Assembly (NCBI GenBank): GCA_024638905.1
Contig: JAHEJH010000249.1
Span: forward strand, 1 to 6,131
Length of the DNA stretch: 6,131 bases
Origin: Luminiphilus sp.
GTDB lineage: Bacteria; Pseudomonadota; Gammaproteobacteria; Pseudomonadales; Halieaceae
Direction: 5' to 3'
Part shown: in pieces, positions 5,554-6,131 of the stretch
Layout: each line of letters starts with the position of its first letter
Numbering within the stretch: position 1 is the first letter of the stretch
Notes under the pieces: generated by a model
Seen by the model: only the letters and a program-made list of their open reading frames with translations
Told to the model about the DNA's origin: nothing
Databases searched by the model: none
Made by a program: the position numbers and the translations under genes

Positions 5554-6131
5554 AGGCCTCTCTTGGGGTCTGATTGTGCTCACGTTGAGCAGCTGCTCGG
5601 CCACCCAGTTTATTTACAACCGTGTCGATGTCCTCGTCCGCTGGTATCTCGATGACTATGTGTCACTGGATCGCGAACAGCAGGCGCGTTTCGATGGCCG
5701 TCTGGAGGCTTTGCTCGACTGGCACCGTCGCGAGGAGTTACCTGCCTATGTGGTCTTGCTCGATGATGCCTTGACCATCCTCGATGAGGGTGTGCCGCTC
5801 GAGGATACTCGTGGGATGGCAGACCGCATCGAAGACGCGGCGATTCGTTTTCAGGATCCTTTTCTAGAGTTGTTATTGAGTACGGGAGAAGACCTCAGGC
5901 CTGATCAGCGGCAGGACTTCGTGGACGTCTTACTGTCCAAACAGGAAGAGTTCGAGGAAGACCGGTTGGCGCGAAGCGATGCGGAGTACCGTGAAGATCT
6001 CGAAGATCGGTTCGACAAGCAATTAAGCCGGTACCTCGGCCCGCTTACCGCGGAGCAGACCGACCGTATCGCTGTTGGCGTTTCGGAAATGACGCGATTG
6101 GATCGTTTTTGGTTGGAAGATCGGCGGGTCT
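5546..6131 (+). CDS. DUF6279-type lipoprotein (3' end outside window)
   Basis: An open frame continues to the window end without a stop; about 195 codons are visible. From the GTG at 5546 the protein starts with a short lipoprotein signal: Arg3, a hydrophobic stretch (LSWGLIVLTL) and the lipobox LSSC with the lipidated cysteine at residue 17. The next part, ATQFIYNRVDVLVRWYLDDYV, followed by LDREQQARFD and LLDWHRREELPAYV, matches what I know of the DUF6279 family of acidic, helical gammaproteobacterial lipoproteins of unknown function. The rest is rich in Asp, Glu and Arg, with likely helix-forming repeats such as KQEEFEEDRLARSDAEYRED. The residue after the cysteine is Ser, so outer-membrane sorting is likely. 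The start is uncertain: GTG 5504 (signal cysteine at residue 31) and GTG 5549 also work, and the nearest GGAG (5529-5532) is 13 bases from 5546. It lies about 120 bp after leuA with no terminator or clear promoter between. Confidence 0.85.
   Translation, partial: MVRGLSWGLIVLTLSSCSATQFIYNRVDVLVRWYLDDYVSLDREQQARFDGRLEALLDWHRREELPAYVVLLDDALTILDEGVPLEDTRGMADRIEDAAIRFQDPFLELLLSTGEDLRPDQRQDFVDVLLSKQEEFEEDRLARSDAEYREDLEDRFDKQLSRYLGPLTAEQTDRIAVGVSEMTRLDRFWLEDRRV

Noticed and set aside
1..6131. Mobile, defence or otherwise undescribed multi-gene system
   Set aside because: All genes are recognised housekeeping or widespread families in a normal order, with no integrase, transposase, repeats array or compositional break.

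Overview
The window reads as a chromosomal segment of a moderately GC-rich gammaproteobacterium. The evidence is the gene order polA > < engB, cytochrome c5-like, cytochrome c4, dsbA, which I recall from Pseudomonas-type genomes, and close family matches in every gene. A marine or Pseudomonas-related lineage is plausible, but the sequence alone does not fix the genus. Codon use and reading-frame integrity look uniform. I see no mobile element, CRISPR array, tRNA or rRNA.

Layout. Positions 1-431 hold the 3' end of polA (DNA polymerase I, + strand). It meets engB (ribosome-assembly GTPase, - strand, 438-1100) tail to tail with only 6 bp between stop codons. A 254-bp gap (1101-1354) separates engB from a rightward cluster and contains a perfect TATAAT box and a long, partly structured leader. 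The cluster encodes three exported proteins: a monoheme cytochrome c5-like protein (1355-1675), diheme cytochrome c4 (1756-2394) and the thiol oxidase DsbA (2456-3109). GC-rich hairpins lie in both intercistronic gaps. DsbA ends at 3109 and the opposing Lrp/AsnC-family regulator (3110-3595, - strand) ends at the very next base. The regulator is divergent from a stand-alone long-form leuA (2-isopropylmalate synthase, 3747-5423). Their shared 151-bp AT-rich gap carries several dyads that are candidate operators. After leuA, a lipoprotein of the DUF6279 type starts near 5546 and runs off the window.

How the genes fit together. The c5-c4-dsbA group is a periplasmic redox cluster. DsbA makes disulfides in exported proteins, c-type cytochromes mature through periplasmic thiol chemistry, and c4/c5 carry electrons towards terminal oxidases. 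The Lrp-type regulator facing leuA suggests local control of the committed step of leucine synthesis by an amino-acid-responsive factor.

This is mostly well-known housekeeping sequence. I found no convincing undescribed system. The parts that merit a second look are regulatory: the long leader before the cytochromes, the lrp/leuA intergenic dyads, and the hairpin sitting on the likely start codon of the lipoprotein gene.
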